Shown here one piece after another: positions 12,106 to 22,739 of a DNA stretch of 64,000 nucleotides (within the stretch, counting starts at the first letter, position 1; each line of letters begins with the position of its first letter). A program made the translations under genes and the position numbers. This DNA is from Trichaptum fuscoviolaceum (Eukaryota > Basidiomycota > Agaricomycetes > Hymenochaetales > Trichaptaceae): contig CAJSYZ010000009.1 of NCBI GenBank assembly GCA_910574455.1, positions 4,853,040 through 4,917,039 of the forward strand, in the 5' to 3' direction. The notes beneath the pieces were generated by a model. The model saw only the letters and a program-made list of their open reading frames with translations, ran no database searches and was not told the DNA's origin.

Positions 12106-13046
12106 AGTCCCTTACTCCTGCGCTCCCGGCGCACCCTGTCAATCTCCATTGCGTTGGGATCCTTCGTCGAGCTTGCACCCGCAGTCGGGATCGTACGCGG
12201 AACTGAGCTAGTGGTGCCGGGATTGCTTCGGGGCGTAGCCGCTGGCTTTGATACTGGTCCATAGGCGTGTGCGAGCCTTAGCTTCTCGTCCGTCTCGGAA
12301 ACCCAATTGACGTAGGCATCGAATTTCATATCCTTCGCCTCTGTGCTGGCAATGTGCTGGCGAACCTGGTCTTTGAGTCCCTTCCGGAACATGTCGAGGT
12401 AGATGACGTCCGTCGTTGCGTCCTTGGGCCACCCGGTGAGGGCTTGGAGGGCACGGAATTGCGACGCAAACTCGGCGACCGTTCCTGTCTGGCGTAGGCG
12501 CATCAGCTTGTCGGCTGCGGCTTTGTCTGCATCGATTTCTCCGTAAGAGGCGCGAAGGGCGGTGAACAGGGCCTCCAGGCTGGCGGCTTCTGGCGGTGTC
12601 GGGATGTCCTGGAGTCGATCTAGAATAGGTCGTGCCCAGTCTTGCGCCGGCCCCCGCAGTAGCATCAGAGCGAATGCGACCTTGCGGGTTTCGTCTAGTC
12701 CCGGATGTTGTCCGAACAGGTAGAGCTTAATCTGGTGAATCCAGTTCTCCAGCTTGGCTCGTTCGCCTTCGAAGGTGTCGGGAAGCTTCATCTTGAGCCC
12801 TGCTCCGCCCCCAGACGGGGAGGCGGGCTGGCTCGCGATTTGGGCTTCTAACGCCCGGTTGGCGTGCTTGAGCTGGGCGACTGTGTTCTGAACCTGATTG
12901 TGTTCGTTGACTAGCTTGGAGTAGCGTTTTTCGAGGGTGTCGAGGCGATCAAGGATGGGCTGGAGTTTGTCTTCCTCCATCGAGGAGCTTGGGGACGGGA
13001 AAGCGAAGGTATCTGCGAGTCCTCCCCATTCCTGGTGGGACGACAT
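11838..13046 (-). CDS. Gag of the Ty3/gypsy element
   Basis: About 402 residues from the Met in MSSHQEWGG, chosen because the longer open frame starts inside the LTR. A coiled-coil-like stretch lies near residues 20-70, then a retrotransposon-gag domain (WIHQIKLYL, then GPAQDWA), and a CCHC zinc knuckle near the C-terminus (CYYCGEKDHLVSDC), which binds the element RNA in the virus-like particle. It ends with a stop at 11838. The pol frame overlaps the 3' part of gag and is offset by -1 relative to it, so pol would need a -1 frameshift or another recoding event. Confidence 0.9.
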   Translation of the reverse strand: MSSHQEWGGLADTFAFPSPSSSMEEDKLQPILDRLDTLEKRYSKLVNEHNQVQNTVAQLKHANRALEAQIASQPASPSGGGAGLKMKLPDTFEGERAKLENWIHQIKLYLFGQHPGLDETRKVAFALMLLRGPAQDWARPILDRLQDIPTPPEAASLEALFTALRASYGEIDADKAAADKLMRLRQTGTVAEFASQFRALQALTGWPKDATTDVIYLDMFRKGLKDQVRQHIASTEAKDMKFDAYVNWVSETDEKLRLAHAYGPVSKPAATPRSNPGTTSSVPRTIPTAGASSTKDPNAMEIDRVRRERRSKGLCYYCGEKDHLVSDCPTRPPTRNLKATKSTSPSSPSPPALQSFEETLKRMAEQYVQNVQQSVLQNAFAAMTPAAKNVHNPEAPPPADFQ

Positions 13047-13122
13047 CGCTGGTCGGCGGTACGGGTGCGGGGGTAGAAGTAAAGAGCGTGAGGGTGTCGA
13101 GTCCGAGCGGCGGTGAGCCAGG

Positions 13123-13133
13123 ACTTTTGACCT
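13123..13133 (-). other. Putative self-priming primer-binding site
   Basis: In element sense AGGTCAAAAGT lies two bases after the 5' LTR. It does not begin TGG as a tRNA-primed site would, but is the exact 11-base complement of ACTTTTGACCT inside the LTR (13433-13443). Tf1 of fission yeast uses just such an 11-base complement of its own RNA 5' end as primer. Assignment to that mechanism is inference. Confidence 0.6.
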
Positions 13134-13135
13134 AA

Positions 13136-13967
13136 TGTTACGACCGTCGGGAATTGTAGCGGGAAACAGTTTCGGGAAACTGGAATTCGCGACAAGAACC
13201 CGCGTTCGGGAATCTGGATTCGCGACCGGGAACGAGCGTGGGAATTCAGGCGGGGGAAATGCGCGGGATTCTATCCAGGCGCGTCGCGGGATTCTCAAGG
13301 CCAGCTAGGACTCTTCACTGCTTTGAACGTCAAGTAAGCGGATCCCTAAGGAAGCACTCCACAAGTAAGTATTGCGCAACTAACTACACAGGAGAAAAGA
13401 GAGAGATCGCACCTAAGGAAGCACTCCACAAGAGGTCAAAAGTGGGGTGCTCCTTACGATGCCTACAGCTATTTATCTACTTCGTAAAGACTGTATAGTT
13501 AATCTACGCTAAGTGTCCTTGCGCAATGCGCACCTATCTACTACAAACGATACATGCTACGACCGCACTGCTAGGCATGTCTATCCCGTCTCTCCAGATG
13601 GCTACGGCCTGTCCGTGGACGTCAGCGTCCGGTCCGGGGCCGCGACTAGCCAGACTAGGTATGCCAGACTGTTGCAGGTCGTCACCTTGAGGTACTAACG
13701 GATTAATGAGCGTATGTTGATAAGTGAATGTACGTGTGCCGTGGCGGGTCGTCGTAAATGAATGTGTGTATGCGTGCATGGTGGTCGGGACGGTGGTGCG
13801 GGATAGGTCACGTGAGCGGGGGATCTTGCGGGGGATCGTGCGAGTCGGGAAAGGGGTTTCGCGCGGGGAATCCAATGGCGGGATTCTCCCCGCGGGATTG
13901 TCTGCTCATGTCGGGATCCTTGGCGGGAAAGTGCGGGAAATGAGAAAAGGGGCCTGGGATCTCGACA
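13136..13967 (-). repeat. 5' LTR of the Ty3/gypsy element
   Basis: The promoter-bearing LTR for this minus-strand element. Nearly identical to 7233-8064. It includes ACTTTTGACCT in RNA sense (13443 to 13433), complementary to the primer-binding site just downstream of the LTR, which suggests a self-priming mechanism and a transcription start near 13443. Confidence 0.92.
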
Positions 13968-13972
13968 TAAAT

Positions 13973-14570
13973 GTTACAAAAACTTTGCATACACGTGCTT
14001 CCAATTCAAAAACTAATTTTTGCTGAAATTGACTTAAGTGTTACTTGAATGCCCTGAGAGACTGAAAGTCCTGTTAAGTAAATTTTTAAGTAAAAACTTA
14101 CTTATTCAGGCATGTCCTTCCATTAATCAGGCGTAGGAACAGCTTACTGAAATCAGTGCCGTTGACTTAATTCAGTGCTTCAGTCAGTCTACTGCAGTCT
14201 CTTAGTCTCTTCTGTTTTTTCTACTAGTATTGCGTGATGCAAGCCCGCCGCAGGTATAAATGTCCGAGCGCAAGCGTGCAAGCACGGGCGGACGCCCGGG
14301 CGAAGCGCGCTGAAGCCTCGGACATTCAAGTTGCCCACCTTGGTACTAGTGCGTTCAGTGTCTGAATTACTGTTATTTTCATATTTATATGGAATTGTAA
14401 TTTTGCATGCCAGGAAGCTTGCCTCACTGGTAGCCGAAATGGAATCAAGTTTTGGATAAATAAAATAAAATAATGCATCAGAGCAGATGATTAACGCCCG
14501 GAGGTGTGTTCGGGATTTGCAAGCAACCAGCTTGCCCCTACGGGCGTTATACAAAGTGGTAATACCAAAT
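13973..14570. other. Interior of the composite element, no gene
   Basis: AT-rich DNA with a GC-rich hairpin-like patch: ATGTCCGAG near 14263 pairs with CTCGGACAT near 14325, around a repeat of GCGAAGCGC/GCCCGGGCG type. I see no coding potential; short open frames overlap the hairpin and have no supporting features. Confidence 0.4.
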
Positions 14571-14574
14571 AGCG

Positions 14575-14695
14575 TGGTAACAAATACAAAATATAAGTGA
14601 ACGACACAAACGTGACTCGAACTTGCGACTCTATAAAAGCCTAAACCGGAAACTAACTAATAAGACATATTAACCACTACACTAAGGGGGATTAT
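14575..14695 (-). repeat. tRNA-like SINE head, minus strand
   Basis: On the minus strand TAGTGTAGTGGTTAATATG matches an RNA polymerase III A box and GCAAGTTCGAGTCAC matches a B box, about 50 bp apart. The intervening sequence does not fold into a good tRNA, so this is a tRNA-derived short interspersed element or a decayed tRNA. Confidence 0.5.
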
Positions 14696-14713
14696 ATATA
14701 TCCTCAACACTAA

Positions 14714-14850
14714 GCCTAACAACCCTAACTACTTATCTACCCTAACCCTTACCCAAACCCTAACTCCTAACTATGGGGGGCAGAGCCCCCCAAACCCCCC
14801 ACTAACCCTTAAATAACCCTAACAATAACCCTAACAATAACCCTAACTCC
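14714..14850. repeat. Interstitial telomere-like CCCTAA tract
   Basis: Degenerate repeats of CCCTAA and AATAACCCTAAC, broken by a GGGGGGCAGAGCCCCCC hairpin. Basidiomycete telomeres are TTAGGG, so this looks like telomeric-type DNA embedded in an element or left from end repair. It lies between two oppositely oriented tRNA-like boxes. Confidence 0.6.
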
Positions 14851-14879
14851 TTGCGGGGCTGCGCCCCGTTGGGACAGTA

Positions 14880-15010
14880 TATAATTACTAAGTGAGGCAA
14901 GGTAGTGTAAGCCTCAGTAGTCTAGTTGACTTGAGCGCGGCTTCTCTTTATGGTAATTCTTATTCTGACGCGGGTCGTGTGTTCGAATCTCGTTGATGTT
15001 CACTTTTAAT
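14880..15010 (+). repeat. tRNA-like SINE head, plus strand
   Basis: TAGTCTAGTTGACTTGAGC resembles an A box and GTGTTCGAATCTCG a B box. The sequence between them does not form a complete cloverleaf. Orientation is opposite to the minus-strand box at 14575-14695. Confidence 0.5.
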
Positions 15011-15130
15011 TATTTATTATTGCTTCTCTAAGTTATTTCACGGAATATTTGCTGCATAAAGTTACTCCACGTCTTTGCAGTAGTTAGTGGCTCTGGTAAA
15101 ACTGGAGCTGCTGGTACTGGTGGAGCATTG

Positions 15131-16320
15131 CCTCATTAGCCTTTCTGTCTTGTATAGTTTCTGACATGCAATTAGTATTTGTTCTAACCTCGATAAATGT
15201 CAACGTACTCAGGGGTGCTTCGATCATAGTAAATACCAAAGGATTCCTATATTGCACACGGATATAATCGGTCTCCTATATAAAGGAGGTACAGATCGTA
15301 CAAACAGCAGCAGCACCCTACTACAGCCAACCATACCTGCTCACGTAGACTGAAGAACCGACGCGCTGGAGAACGTCAATGTGCTCGGTAACTGGCGTGT
15401 ACCGACGCCCTTGCGGATGGACTGCTTCTTCACGATACTCTCCGTGTTCCCGGCTAATGTCAATACAATGTTTAGTGCCCATCCCTCCGACTTGTCCGGC
15501 ATACAGAGCCCACACACGGCGTGTGCACTCGTCAGTTAAAGGTTGGTGTTCAGGGTGGGTGCTAAGTAGCGAGGCTGGACCGTTGTGTTAATGGGAGCGG
15601 GGCAAGTATGGGCGTGGGTCTGGGCCTTTATTACTGAAATCCCGGGAAATGATGGCTCAGGGTACTGTCGGCCAGATAGGATGGGGCATATCGTCATCTG
15701 CAAGTCAGATCTGATTTTCTTTCGTGGCCCCTACGCCAGTGGAATACTGACTGCGCTCGCCTTCACAGACAATTGGGGATGCTCTTTTGCCACCATTTTA
15801 ACTTCTAGAAGAAACGCCGCATATCAGTTTGCTCTGTGTGATAGGTCAACACAAAGGCTAGCACAGGCGGTTCTTCGAACAGCATAGTTTGAGAAAGAGC
15901 ATGAGGAATCGACAAAGGTTGAGGCGATGGAGGTCGAGGAGCTTGACACCAGCTCGTCTGAACAGAATGAATGTCCAGAGGTAAAGGTTAGACCAAATGA
16001 AAGTGGATACCAAAGTCAATTGTATGACATTAAGATTGCACTGCTGTTTGTCCAGACTGGAGACATGACGAAAATGGTAAGGAGCCATTGATTGCGATCA
16101 CGCAGACCGTGAGATAAGAGACGAAAATCAAGAAGAAGAGTGATAAAATGGTTGAACGCGAGAGTTGCTAGACGGAAATGCTTGGGAAGTGCGTCCGGAC
16201 GAAACAGAGTTGTGTACAAGTAGAGGGGGGCTGGTGATAAAGCACCTCGAAGTTAGTCATTGGAGAGAAGACGTTTGTAAGCAGTAAACGCATATCGATA
16301 GAAAAATCCTTCCCAGACGG
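15131..16320 (+). other. Shared downstream block (copy after gene A), possible gene of unknown type
   Basis: This block recurs after gene E at about 61157-62360 with only scattered differences. It begins with an AT-rich stretch and a TATA box (15277-15285). A 100-codon frame (15585-15887) and a following frame reading MEVEELDTSSSEQ (up to 16090) are open in both copies. No start or domain is convincing and I do not recognise a family. It could be a decayed gene or a long non-coding transcript. Confidence 0.4.
15277..15285 (+). promoter_or_regulatory. TATA box, TATATAAAG
   Basis: TATATAAAG sits inside the small palindrome CTCCTATATAAAGGAG. The same box in the same surroundings occurs at 61304-61312. 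It predicts a plus-strand transcript starting about 30 bases downstream. Confidence 0.5.
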
Positions 16321-16322
16321 AC

Positions 16323-16452
16323 TGACGATGACTGCAGCAATGACGCACGCTTTCCGCTTGTTCCCTGCCAGTGGCGATCACCGCCGATCCTCCGAGTCCG
16401 CGGTCGATGCTGTCCGATCAACAAACCAGATCGGAATCGACTAAAAAGTCAC
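16323..16452. repeat. Dispersed ~130-bp conserved motif, copy 1
   Basis: Recognised by GATGACTGCAG, then GATCACCGCCGATCC, then CAGATCGGAATCGACTAA. Related blocks lie at about 34578-34690, 42600-42705, 52632-52755 and 62398-62520. Rich in CGATC/GATCGG words. No reading frame is preserved across all copies. Confidence 0.6.
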
Positions 16453-17988
16453 TGTCCCATTGACGTCGTGCAGAGACAAGTCGCAGTATGGCGGTGGTTC
16501 ATGGTCCCACGGTTCCAGGCACAACCGTCCCCAACTCCGAGTCCTCCTTGTTCTGGCCTTTGGTCGAGCAACCAAGTCTCTCGATTGCACCGATTCCCGC
16601 ATCTCAAACTTTATTCACTAACTTCCTACCCCAACCGTACAGCTCTGGCGCCCTGAGGTTGAGAGAAACGCAAATCACTTTCGTATTGCTTTCTACGGGA
16701 GATGATGGTGGGGATAACAAAAGGACCATATGCACTGCACTACAGGACAGCGAACAAATGTACCACTACGGGAATGTTCGTCGTCGTCCATCAGCAGCAG
16801 TGGAAAGCCCAGCACAGACTCTGCCCAAGTGTTATTGACCCAGCCATCTTAGTATCCCTGCCCGCACCAGAGTCCTCCTTTCCTGACCAGACGGATTTAA
16901 TTCAATAGATCCGTTTACTTCGTTCACCAGCACGCTCCGCCACGCATGAGGCCTCGCAAACGCTACCTAGTGGACCAGCTTCTCCAACATCCAGCAAGGA
17001 GATTATGCAGAGAATGCAACTTGAAGGTTGAAGAGAGTTGCAGAGTAAAGGGATCTGTGGTCTGTCACTAATTAGGGCGCTTGCGGTCGGTGGGGTCGCC
17101 GACGGGGTTCAATGCGCCGCAGCGCACGTATAACGAGCGGCCCCCTCTCTCCGGAGAAGGACTGCGAAGAGGAAAACGGCACGCATGCGCGAGGAGTTGA
17201 GAGCTATGATGGGCTGAGCGAGGTCGGGTCATTGTTGACGCGACTAGGGCAGAACGGCCAACAGGTCTTGGTTATGATTGCACGGCACGGCCGGATGAAG
17301 AACAATACCTTACGAGGAGGGAGATGGGGCCACGAGAAAGAGGAGACGCAATGCCGAGCGAGGTTGGAACCAGAAGAGAATGACCGGGACAGTGGACCTT
17401 CATAGTCCTTCCGAGTCGATGCAGATTGGGCGCAAGGAGCGATCTGCATACGAGCGTCATGCCCAGCCTTATCTGAATTGCCGAACGCCATTTGACCCAG
17501 CTCAACTTCTCCGTCCCTCGCTGCAGCCTCTTTCCCCGCTATCGGCGTACACATGTTTCAAAGAGAAGTATGGAACCATGCAATTCAGATGGAATAGGTG
17601 GACGAGAAGGACAGAGGAGGGGAAGACAACCGGAAGGCCTGCGTCCGCCTAAAGTGTGTTTGCAAGGTGGGTGAGGGACTGACGTATCGAGGCGAAGGAC
17701 AAGCACGCTCGGTCACGCTGGGCATTGCGCACCGTTCAGAAGATGTTCGCATTCAACGTGACACCACCGTAGCAGAAGTGTCGAGAGGTGTGATTAGTGA
17801 TCGTGAAGAGAGCAAAGACTCTGCATCCGTGTTAACGTCACATCCGAGACCCAGGAGTTTAAATACGATGAGAGAGTCTCGACAAAGTCATAACGAAGCG
17901 ACGACAGACCTGAACAGGGAGAACGATGTCAGTATCGGTCGTGCAGGCATGAATATATTGTCACAGTTAAGACAGAATCCATATGAAG
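16453..17988. other. Region shared with 52760-53880 and 62520-64000, no recognisable gene
   Basis: Three copies of this block occur in the window. Open frames are short and interrupted in different places, for example the frame with VDLHSPSES and NFSVPRCSLFPRYR is open for 210 codons only in the copy at 52969-53601. I therefore treat it as decayed or non-coding DNA carried by the segmental duplication. Confidence 0.35.
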
Positions 17989-18915
17989 TCACATATGCCC
18001 GATAAGACGTCGAAATAAAGGGTCTCTTTCTCTAGCTCGCACTAGAAAGCAACACTCACTTTTTGTCATCGATCGCATACATGCCAAGCCATGGCACCAA
18101 CGCGTGTGAGACGAGGCCTTTGACAGCTTGATGAAGTAGCACAGCGATTGCCAGTGCTGCGGATTGCTCTGTCTGAAGAAGGTCCTCTGGATGCTCTTCA
18201 TCGCACTCAATCGCGTGCCGCTCTATTAACGAAGGGAGATGGGTGGCAGGAAGTGCTGTCCCATCGCAGCGAATACGGTGTCGAAGGTTTCTGCAGCACT
18301 TTCGTTCTCCACGGAAATGGCTGATTTGACTTCGAAGAGCTTATCGTCTCTAATCGACTCGGTGTCGTCGCGTTGGCGTTCTCGTCTTCGATATTGTTAG
18401 CCGAAGTTGCGAGTCGCCAGCGTGAAAAGATCGGAGAGCTTCTGATTAGCTAGTAGAGTTAGCCATGGGTAAATCAGGATTTGAAATTTACTCACCAGCG
18501 CCCAACTATTTGCATTTTTGTGTTCCTGACTACGTCGGCACTAACTGGCTCATGTGGAGGCGACTCGTCTCCAAAAGCCCTTGTCAGGACTCCTAGGAGG
18601 AGACTGCACTCCCTCAGGTGTGCTGCCCGTATTGACGCCATTAAAAGCCTACGAATCGTGTCTGCGAATTATGGATGGAAGATGGAATGCATCCTTTCCT
18701 ACAGCCTCCGCGACCGCACCAGCCGCACACATAACGGTATCTCTCTCCTCCCCTTCTCCAGACAAAACGCGGAACTGCTTCAGCTTGTCCATCGTCGATA
18801 CTGCGGAAGGAGGTTGCCTTGCGACGCGTGCGCGCCAAGCCCAATCGCGCTAGAAGCGGGTACCTTGACCTTGAGCGTTATGGTGTTGAACATGCCCAAT
18901 AGCTGCTCTTTGAGA

Positions 18916-18924
18916 CGCGAGGAA
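18916..18924. repeat. 9-bp TSD CGCGAGGAA, left copy
   Basis: Same nine bases at 21473-21481, bounding the kinase-carrying TIR element inserted in the KAP123 pseudogene. Confidence 0.75.
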
Positions 18925-19889
18925 CAGGCACCTCAGTTCATAAGCTGCATCGTATTCTGTCAGGACAGTGTATCCGATTCATTTCCTTATTTGGTGTTGT
19001 ATCCGATTCAATGCCATATTTGGAAGAATGTTTTCATAGTTATTTCAGGTGTAAATATATATGTACATGAGCAATAATGTAGTACAGTACAGTAAGTAGA
19101 TCAATAAAATTATGTCGGAAATGAAAGAGGAGACAAAGAAATGAAACAAAGTTATAGTAGTATATAAGGGAATGAAAAGGAGAGTTAGAATTAGTTTCAA
19201 ATTATAGTTGAGATATATATAACAGATACTTAACTGAAATCGGATGCATAAGATAAATCGGATGCATGAAATGTATCGGTTGCTTGAATAGTGTTGAATG
19301 ATTGATTTTGAGACGAAGACAGAAAATGTTTGTTAATAGTTCTGGAAACAGAGAAAGACAAAACTTACATTTGTAGGAAGGTCAATGTTATCTGAGAAAG
19401 GCCCGAACTAGCTCTGGAGAGCCCTAGCATTCCTCACAGACGTTAGTGAAGACATTTGTGGCAGCATAAACAAAACACTTACTAGCGAGCTGGGCATCGT
19501 CGTGGGTCACATTGGATGCTGCAAGCACACAGAAGGCTCGACATGTCTACAAGACCCTTGCACTTGCACACATAATTAGAATTTGTTATATTCAAGAAAA
19601 GAGTAACATACCTTTTCGCATAACATAGGAGAGCGAGAGAGAAGAAGAGCTTCGTGAATCATCTTCGAGAGGCCTTAAGTGTTACTAAAATCACCATATT
19701 TCGGGCAGGCTTTGGCGGGTCTCGGCATACCATAAATGGAAGATTTAAAGCTTGCCCTCACACAAAGCACATGACTGACGCGTACCTGTTCGACAGTCAC
19801 GAGACCGTGTTACTCCCACGGTCAACTGCAGTGCTTCTGAGTTCGCCGTTTGCCGTCACTTGCACGGTTGGCACCTCGCGTGAAAGTGA

Positions 19890-21309
19890 CTGGAGGTTGT
19901 GTTTACAGAGAAGAACATCCTTTCTCATTTGACAACAACTAACTTACCTTATTTCTCCCCTTTGATAGATTCTTTCACAGATCCCGCTCAATTAAACGAT
20001 TTTACAAGGCCTTGCTCCCGGAGGCAACTTGAGGGACACCATGTGCTACTCGAAGACTTTGCTTGGGATGCACGAGGTCAAGTTCTTCATGGCGCAACTT
20101 GTACGTCCTTCCTTTCTCTGATCAATGTTGTTCTTCTTACAGATATCCGCTGTTGTGTTGCGCTATGAGCGTCCTGCAGGATCACGACATTGTCCACCGC
20201 AACATCAAACCTGAGAACATCTTTCTGGACAAGCACGGTCAATTGGTCATTAGCGATTTTGGCCTAGGGCGCGTATTTCGACATGTCATGGGCAGCGGTC
20301 TCGAGGCGATGGGGACCGAAGACTTCTGGCATCATACGGCAGGTGAGTGCGGTACTCCTAGGTATATGGCACTAGAGATGCTTGGCGACGAACACTACTC
20401 GAACAAGACCGACGGCTTCTCCATCAGAGTTATCTTCTACAAGCTTGTCTTCAGAAGAGTGAGTGTTTTTTCAATTGTCATGGTCTTCGTCACTCACTGA
20501 TTGGCCCTCTAGCATCCATTCCATGGCTGTGATCGGAACCACCCTCAGGAGACGTTGCTCTTCAACGACCCTCTTTTCCCGATTGGTTCAGCAAAGACTT
20601 CTACCCGGCATACACTTTGATGTGAAGGTTACTTGCCAAGAACCCCGATCATTGCATCTCGATGGGAGATTCTAAGGGTAGCATCTTCTTCAATGATGTG
20701 TAAGTAGTTTGTCCTTCGAAATATGCTTGTTACTGAACTTCACTGCAGGAACTGGACTCAGGTTGCGAACAAGGCACAGCCTATCCCTGTAGGATGGGAA
20801 CTACAGGCGCCAAAAATCAAAACTGAAGCCTGCATCAGCAAGCGCGTTCTCGCCGACGATCCCTATCAGCAAGCGCGTTCTCGCCGACGATCCCTATCAG
20901 CTTCAGCGCTGGCGCCCCATCCCTAGCTGACTACGCCTTCGTGTCAGCAGTTCGATTCGACACCGTGAAGGAGTCGAAGGTCGGACAGCTCCCACCCATG
21001 CCCGTGCCCGTCGACTCGGTAGACATGCGTAAGGAATGCCTCGCCATCGATATGCAGATTGTAGATATGCACGAGCGCGACGGCCAATGGACATTGAGCA
21101 ATGTTCCACTGGGGAACCCGACCTCAAGTACATTGGCGTTGCAGGGCGACTGCGAGATGTCAAGCAAAGTCGAGTACTCGGACGCCTCAACGGAGCGTCA
21201 CAGGTCGTCTTACGACTCTATGTGCGTTGATGATCTATACGCCGACGAAGTGTCTGTTGATATCATCCTCAACTACGGCAACAAAGCAGCCTTGGTAACT
21301 GATAAGTAG
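19890..21309 (+). pseudogene. Captured AGC-family serine/threonine kinase, decayed
   Basis: Kinase features in order: TEKNIL near 19902, LAPGGNL near 20009, the catalytic loop VHRNIKPENIFLD (20200-20240), the DFG motif (DFGLGRVF, 20255), the APE-region GTPRYMALEML (20350), then HPF after an intron (20461-20513) and NWTQVANKAQPIPVGW after a second intron (20700-20749), typical of AGC kinase C-tails. The catalytic Asp of HRD is Asn. Frame changes occur before LAPGGNL and before LQDHD, and a 31-bp tandem duplication (about 20834-20898) shifts the frame; the C-terminal frame continues to 21309. Not active as it stands. Confidence 0.8.
20834..20898 (+). repeat. 31-bp tandem duplication in the kinase gene
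   Basis: ATCAGCAAGCGCGTTCTCGC plus the following 11 bases occur twice head to tail. Because 31 is not a multiple of three, the duplication moves translation out of the frame that continues to 21309. Confidence 0.85.
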
Positions 21310-22739
21310 ATAGATTCCTGTAACTATCTTCCTCCAGATCATGAATATATCAGCTGGTTTTTTAGATAACTATTTAATGAATGCGCATTGTATCGGATAC
21401 AAGTCCAAATAAGGAAATGAATCGGATACACTGTCATGACAGAATGCGATGCATCTTATGAGCTGTGGAGATCGCGAGGAAGCCTTCGACAACCTCCTCC
21501 AGTGTCAAGAATCGTATATGCCAGGTGCTGCGTTGCGAGATCAGCAACGAGCACCATGGAGGTTGGGTTGAGCGCGGCGTACTTGTTGATGCACCTCTTC
21601 ATTGTCCATTAGCGAACGTGGCCGACAGCAGTGCACACGCCGGCATCGTGGTCTTGAAATCAACGCTCGAAGACTGACAAGACCTGCGGCATGCCAGAGA
21701 CCGGCGTCATGTATCCCGAGTGACGCACGACGATAATACGGAGCACCATCTTCGCGCCACGACGCGCACTCGACATCAACAAGCCGTACTTGATGAGGCT
21801 GCTGAACGTAAGGAGGATTTGTGCCTGCAGGAGTGAAGTTGAGACCCTGTCAACGATGTGCAGCGCGAAACGCAAAAATCTCACCTAATGAGCCCGAGGA
21901 ATGGGGCACAAGTGCTTGGACACCACTGCGAGGTGACCCAGCAAATGTGCTTCGAGTTTGGCTGTCCATAAGTGTTTTAATACCTGGCTGAATAGCTCGA
22001 GAGCTTTTAGATATCTCGAGCTAAGCAGGCCTAAGGGTCTAGGACCCGGTTACTAGTAGTACTACAGTGAGGGCCGGTGACCCGGTTACACCTCCCACAT
22101 GCGTCGCGTTGCTCATTGTTGCCAACAGCGAGCATAGCCGTCTTGCTCAATACTCATCCGTTTGGCTTCCGTTTTTTTGCATTGTACATTAAATTTATAG
22201 CTTATAATTTGTGGATTAAAACAAAGATTGAATTTCATTTTATTACTACAACATATAATGGGAGTTCTAAAGGAACTGCAAAAGCATGCCTGAAGCAAGA
22301 GACCCGCAGCATACCAATTTAACAGCTGCAATACCAATGCCACAGGGGAGCGGTACTTGTCCCGAGATGTTGCGTCGGTGACGGGAGCGAAGGCGATTTG
22401 TCCAATTACTTGTGTCATGAAAGGGGTGACACTGCTGGACTACAGATGTTCCAACAGTGGGCAAGAGGAGTGTGTACACATCTCTTCATGAGATGAGCAA
22501 GAGCAGGAGGCAAAGAGATGGTTGAGGACCATGGGGCAGTGGAGATGGAAAGCACGGCACAGCTTCGGGTTGTTGTTTCTCAAAGTCGTCTGCGTCACCT
22601 CGGATAGTCATTTCGATCAACTGATTTCTCATTGAAGAAGTTGCAGGTGTCTGTGTATTTCGTAGTTCTTGGTTGTTGATTCATTGATATCTGTTTCAAC
22701 AGTGAGCTGATGTGGCGGCATAAGGGGAGGAGAGAGGCT

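Larger units (their letters stand above)
7233..13967 (-). mobile_element. Complete Ty3/gypsy chromovirus-type LTR retrotransposon
   Basis: Length 6735 bp, minus-strand sense. It has two 832-bp LTRs starting TG and ending CA, gag with a zinc knuckle, pol in the order protease, reverse transcriptase, RNase H, integrase, chromodomain, a G-rich polypurine tract (GGAGGGGGG, 8068-8076) beside the 3' LTR, and a TAAAT TSD. By eye the LTRs differ at one base (GTTCGAGAATC against GTTCGGGAATC), so insertion is recent. Pol carries a frameshift and a stop, so this copy cannot make a full polyprotein. Confidence 0.95.
7088..15121. mobile_element. Composite TIR element (host of the Ty3/gypsy insertion), Mutator-like by its 9-bp TSD
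   Basis: The left end (7088-about 7150) and the reverse complement of the right end (about 15060-15121) align over about 60 bp, with the identical inner core TAACTACTGCAAAGACGTGG. A 9-bp TSD, GGAGCATTG, is at 7079-7087 and 15122-15130. Downstream of paralogue E the same flanking sequence runs through a single GGAGCATTG (about 61148-61156), so the empty site is present in this window. Without the retrotransposon the element is about 1.3 kb and shows no transposase. Confidence 0.85.
18925..21472. mobile_element. TIR element carrying a captured protein kinase gene (Pack-MULE-like)
   Basis: Length 2548 bp. The arms (about 18930-19015 and 21380-21470) are inverted repeats sharing CAGTGTATCCGATTCATTTC and flanking ATAAG(C/A)TGCATCG. 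The TSD is CGCGAGGAA. The interior has about 700 bp of AT-rich DNA and then a spliced, decayed plus-strand AGC-type kinase gene, with no transposase. A non-autonomous 9-bp-TSD element transporting host exons with introns is what is called a Pack-MULE in plants. That classification is inference. Confidence 0.75.

Noticed and set aside
14880..15010. Functional tRNA gene
   Set aside because: A and B boxes are present but no full acceptor, anticodon and T stems could be paired.
16940..17060. Zn2Cys6-like cysteine cluster (CRECNLKVEESCR)
   Set aside because: Too few cysteines at the right spacing, and the frame is broken in the other copies.
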